Of a stretch of DNA of 64,000 nt, positions 62,101 through 64,000 are shown one piece after another. Source of the DNA: Agromyces bracchium (GTDB lineage: Bacteria; Actinomycetota; Actinomycetes; Actinomycetales; Microbacteriaceae); assembly GCF_009709675.1 (NCBI RefSeq), contig NZ_WMLB01000023.1, positions 124,001-188,000 of the forward strand, written 5' to 3'. The stretch's first letter is position 1. Every line of letters starts with the position of its first letter. The notes under the pieces are model-generated. The model had not been told where the DNA came from. It did not search any database and worked only from the letters and a program-made list of their open reading frames with translations. The translations under genes and the position numbers were made by a program.

Positions 62101-64000
62101 CGGGCCGCACCGTGATCTCGTCCTCGATCGCCACCGGATGCCGCGCCCCCTCGAGGCCGGGCGCGACTCCGACGCGCACGGTGCCCGTCGCCCGCGCTCC
62201 CAGGGCGTCGACCACGGTGTACGCGAACGTGTCGGTGCCGGCCGAGTAGTCCCCGGCGCGGTACTCGAGCCAGTCCGCCCCCCGGTCGACGACGGTGCCG
62301 CGCTCGGGGTTGGACTCCTGTCCGATCAGCTGGACGGAGTCGCCGTCCGGATCGATCCCCCCGAGCGGGATCGGGATCCGCACGCTCCCGCCGGCGAGGA
62401 CTCGCGCCGTCGCCGTGCGCGGGACCGGCGGCGAGTTGCTCTCGGCGTCCGCGTCGCGGACGGTGATCCGGACCGAGGCCGTGCCGAACTGGCCGTCGGG
62501 CCCCTCGACGCGGTAGACCGCCTCGAACTCGCCCGGTCGGTCCGGCGCGTGATAGCGCAGGCGCGATCCCGAGGTGAACAGCAGCCCGGCCTCCGGTTCC
62601 TCCACGAGGCCGGGCGAGAGCGTCAACCGGTCGCCGTCGGGATGCTCGTCGTTGTCGAGCACGGGGATGTCGATGACATCGCCGGTGCGCGCGGATGCGG
62701 TGTCGGCGACGGCGACGGGCGGCTGGAACCGGTCCGGCCTCGGCACCTCGACGACCGTGACCGAGCCCGTCGCGTCGGCGAGGCCGTTGCTCACGTGGTA
62801 GCCGAAGGTCGTGGAGCCGGTCGCGAGGGGCTGCATGAGGGTGACCCGGAGGACGCGGTGCTCCACGACCTCGACGCGCAGCGCGGGGTCGACCGTCGCC
62901 TCGAGGCCGGTGATGATGAGGAGTCCGCCCGTGGGGTCGATGTCGGAGGCGAGGATGTCGACCTCCATCGGCTGCTCGAGCCGGAGGAACGCCGTGTGGG
63001 GCACGGTGACGGGGATCGTGTCGCGCTCGGGGGGCGCCGAGACCTCCACGCGCACGAGTCCCGTCGCGGTGCGTCCCTCGTCGGTGACCGTGTACTCGAG
63101 GTAGTGCGTGCGGACGGCGTCGGTCCGGAACCGGAAGGTCCCCGCGTCGAAGTCGGGCGTGATCACGGCCTCCGGCTTCGACGGCACGGCGGTGAGGTGC
63201 GGCATCCCGGTGCCGCCGCGGACGTGACGGAGCGGCTCGAGCTCGATCTCCTCCCCCGCGGTGGCGAGCGCCACGAACGATTCCGCGATGAGCGGCGCCT
63301 CCCCGGGGGCCCGCACGGTCACGACCATCGCACCGACGCCCTCGTCCCGCCCGTCCGAGACGGCCAGGGAGACCGTGCGCGTCGCACCCTCGCCGGCCTC
63401 GTCGAAGACCACGACCCCGTCGGCCGTGGACGAGACGCGGTCCGGCGCCTCGGCGCTCGCGCGACGGAGGAAGATCGGATCGCCGTCGGGGTCGACCCAT
63501 TCGCCGAGCACCGCCGTCGTGACCCGTCCGCCCTGCTCGACGATCGCGCGGCTCTCGCGCACCTGCCGCGGCGCCTCGTTCTCCTCGGGCGGCCGCACGG
63601 TGATGCTCACGATCGCGCGCGCGGTGCCGCCGCGACCGTCGTCGATCGTGTAGCCGAACTCGAAGGCGCCCTGGGCCGATTCGCCGAGCGTCACCTGCAC
63701 CTGCTGCCGATCGGCGACGAGGTCGAGACGGGCACCGTCGGGCAGTTCGCCGTCCACCGCCGAGACGACGAGGACGTCGCCGTTGGCGTCGTAGTCGTTC
63801 AGGAGCACGGGCAGCAGGGTGGTCCGCCCGGGGCGGGCGCCGAACTCGTCGTCGAGCGCGACCGGTGCCACCTGCGCCTTCTCGATCGTCGGCGTCGCAT
63901 CCGGATCGTTCTGCTCGACCGTCTCGTCGTCGCGCTCGATGGCGAGGAGATCGTCCCAGTTGTCGATGAGTCCGTAGTCGCCGGAGGCCGCCCAGGTCGC
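59174..64000 (-). CDS. Giant Ig/cadherin-like and fibronectin type III surface protein, N-terminus outside window
   Basis: At least 1608 residues lie in the window; the frame stays open to base 64000. From the N-side, seven or more Ig/cadherin-like units are marked by acidic Ca-type turns: LLNDYDANGDVL, VDPDGDPIFL, DNDEHPDGDRL, GGIDPDGDSV, ENDTDPDGSAL. Three fibronectin type III domains follow (about 60640 down to 59690). The C-terminal 170 residues hold several Cys and no membrane helix or LPXTG anchor, so the anchor must be N-terminal. An internal GTG at 63871 is not the start because WAASGDYGLIDNWDDLL-type sequence continues upstream. First visible gene of the MoxR-DUF58-FHA-EccC operon. 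Confidence 0.85.
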   Translation of the reverse strand, partial: ATWAASGDYGLIDNWDDLLAIERDDETVEQNDPDATPTIEKAQVAPVALDDEFGARPGRTTLLPVLLNDYDANGDVLVVSAVDGELPDGARLDLVADRQQVQVTLGESAQGAFEFGYTIDDGRGGTARAIVSITVRPPEENEAPRQVRESRAIVEQGGRVTTAVLGEWVDPDGDPIFLRRASAEAPDRVSSTADGVVVFDEAGEGATRTVSLAVSDGRDEGVGAMVVTVRAPGEAPLIAESFVALATAGEEIELEPLRHVRGGTGMPHLTAVPSKPEAVITPDFDAGTFRFRTDAVRTHYLEYTVTDEGRTATGLVRVEVSAPPERDTIPVTVPHTAFLRLEQPMEVDILASDIDPTGGLLIITGLEATVDPALRVEVVEHRVLRVTLMQPLATGSTTFGYHVSNGLADATGSVTVVEVPRPDRFQPPVAVADTASARTGDVIDIPVLDNDEHPDGDRLTLSPGLVEEPEAGLLFTSGSRLRYHAPDRPGEFEAVYRVEGPDGQFGTASVRITVRDADAESNSPPVPRTATARVLAGGSVRIPIPLGGIDPDGDSVQLIGQESNPERGTVVDRGADWLEYRAGDYSAGTDTFAYTVVDALGARATGTVRVGVAPGLEGARHPVAIEDEITVRPGRTVAVRVLENDTDPDGSALSLTDVEANTPGAVVERVDDMVVVDVPNGPGLYGAIYTVENERQATASSYVRITADPDAPLTRPEAADIVLSLTDVLDEEEVDVDVLDEVFIADADAADADVALIPGYSDGARVSGGTVHIEVEDRRRIVPYSVAHPDDPDLRAYAFIWVPGRDDALPQLRRDAPPVEVTTGEEVVLDLEDYVVAASGRPVRLTDAATVRASHSDGSELAVDADTVRFRSEPGYFGPASISFTVTDGDSADDPEGRTGTVVIPIEVTPRAGQPPAFDGGVIDFEPGQEKAIDLERLTSLPGSDDADLEYRVIGDVPEGFGATLDGTELRVRASESTPQGTRTSITVGVSADGVEGTPGRIELRVVPSTRPLARPAPDVAVAPRGLTTAVDVLDNDAAGNPFPDTPLRVIRVRGLGAENLPAGLTVVPDADRSRLSVSVSAGAEPVNTTLEYQVADATNDSSRYAWGTVTISVQDRPDPVTDARLTGFRDGELDLSFGAGASNNSPIEAYRISLLDPDGGDELAASDCGATTCTVPTLGNGPGAAVVVRIQARNAIGLGEPVQLPTPVWSDVIPPAASGLRAVPLDGRLRVEWVPVSTGAGSPVSTYVVWIAGSPIEVDAGRACTASVCSVESQGLANGSSVSITVSARNGALPALAAWTEASTTGTPFGAPVAGGITVDADSAAGTVVVSWPPFGGNGDAIAGYFVQRLVEGETAVPGGAQACSVTTPAPGSVVAPTVGGTVAEMVRVGPGASSVQFSGTNVESARYGFVVWGWNRAGCVSTEVATTVVRPAPGAVQDVGSAMDWSNAETWDRYIDSVDGGTKRLQIIAIDAAGARVGSPKDFSGTGWLRQLLNRPFGQTARFQVRSCTVWGTCGPWSGTFPGGESPTLTFALPGRSYDEATSTWSWTAAPANNGLPAAFRCGADGDRVGRTAQSATSCQVAGAKPGDRVWLDVEVAGVTARFESR

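Noticed and set aside
59211-63500. Second long frame on the same strand as the giant protein
   Set aside because: An out-of-frame shadow, extremely Arg/Gly/Pro rich; the Ig/FN3 frame has real domains.

Overview
The window is chromosomal DNA of a very GC-rich actinobacterium. Gene content, GTG starts, low-A/T codon use, REP-like elements carrying GGTCGAGTAG and the very frequent GGATGCC/GGCATCC string all suggest the family Microbacteriaceae (Agromyces-like); the genus is an inference. Coding density is high: no gene-free stretch exceeds 300 bases and the longest gaps are about 150-240 bases. I see no tRNA, rRNA, CRISPR array, insertion sequence or prophage.

Backbone. A conserved actinobacterial housekeeping cluster lies on the minus strand but is split by accessory blocks: dxr and rseP (38.2-40.7 kb), ispG, a small acidic protein and proS (17.5-20.8 kb), and nusA, ylxR, infB and rbfA (0.4-5.2 kb). 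rimP is missing in front of nusA and truB is missing behind rbfA. A truncated LysR regulator opens the window.

Accessory block 1 (5.3-17.5 kb): a sodium:amino-acid symporter, a Tat-exported flavin amine oxidase, a large BTAD/STAND ATPase regulator with a lipoprotein, a membrane LuxR-type regulator divergent from a small membrane protein with paired palindromes between them, a Tat-exported PhoX phosphatase, and a DUF1206 membrane protein.

Accessory block 2 (20.9-38.2 kb): a lipoprotein; a long, tightly overlapped minus-strand operon (33.1 down to about 21.8 kb) with a Liv-type ABC importer, an acyl-CoA ligase, a TetR regulator, 3-hydroxybutyrate dehydrogenase, alpha/beta hydrolases and a two-subunit 3-oxoacid CoA-transferase; and a divergent acetyl-CoA acetyltransferase. 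Together these would convert 3-hydroxybutyrate or acetoacetate to acetyl-CoA. Then come LtrA, a SHOCT protein and a NarL-type two-component system with matching palindromes upstream of both its own operon and the SHOCT gene.

40.7-50.6 kb: a PPTase-like protein with a degraded active site, PlsC, a lysozyme-like lipoprotein, OsmC, gabT with an L-asparaginase, and a convergent potDABC polyamine importer.

50.7-64.0 kb: a minus-strand operon coding for a giant Ig/fibronectin surface protein (cut by the window end), a MoxR ATPase, a DUF58 protein, a membrane transglutaminase-like protein lacking its catalytic Cys and His, a zinc-ribbon/FHA protein and an EccC-like FtsK/SpoIIIE ATPase. This looks like a type VII-secretion-related or envelope-assembly locus and is the most unusual system here. 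Many genes appear to be transcribed without a leader: a TAnnnT-like hexamer ends 6-7 bases before the start codon.
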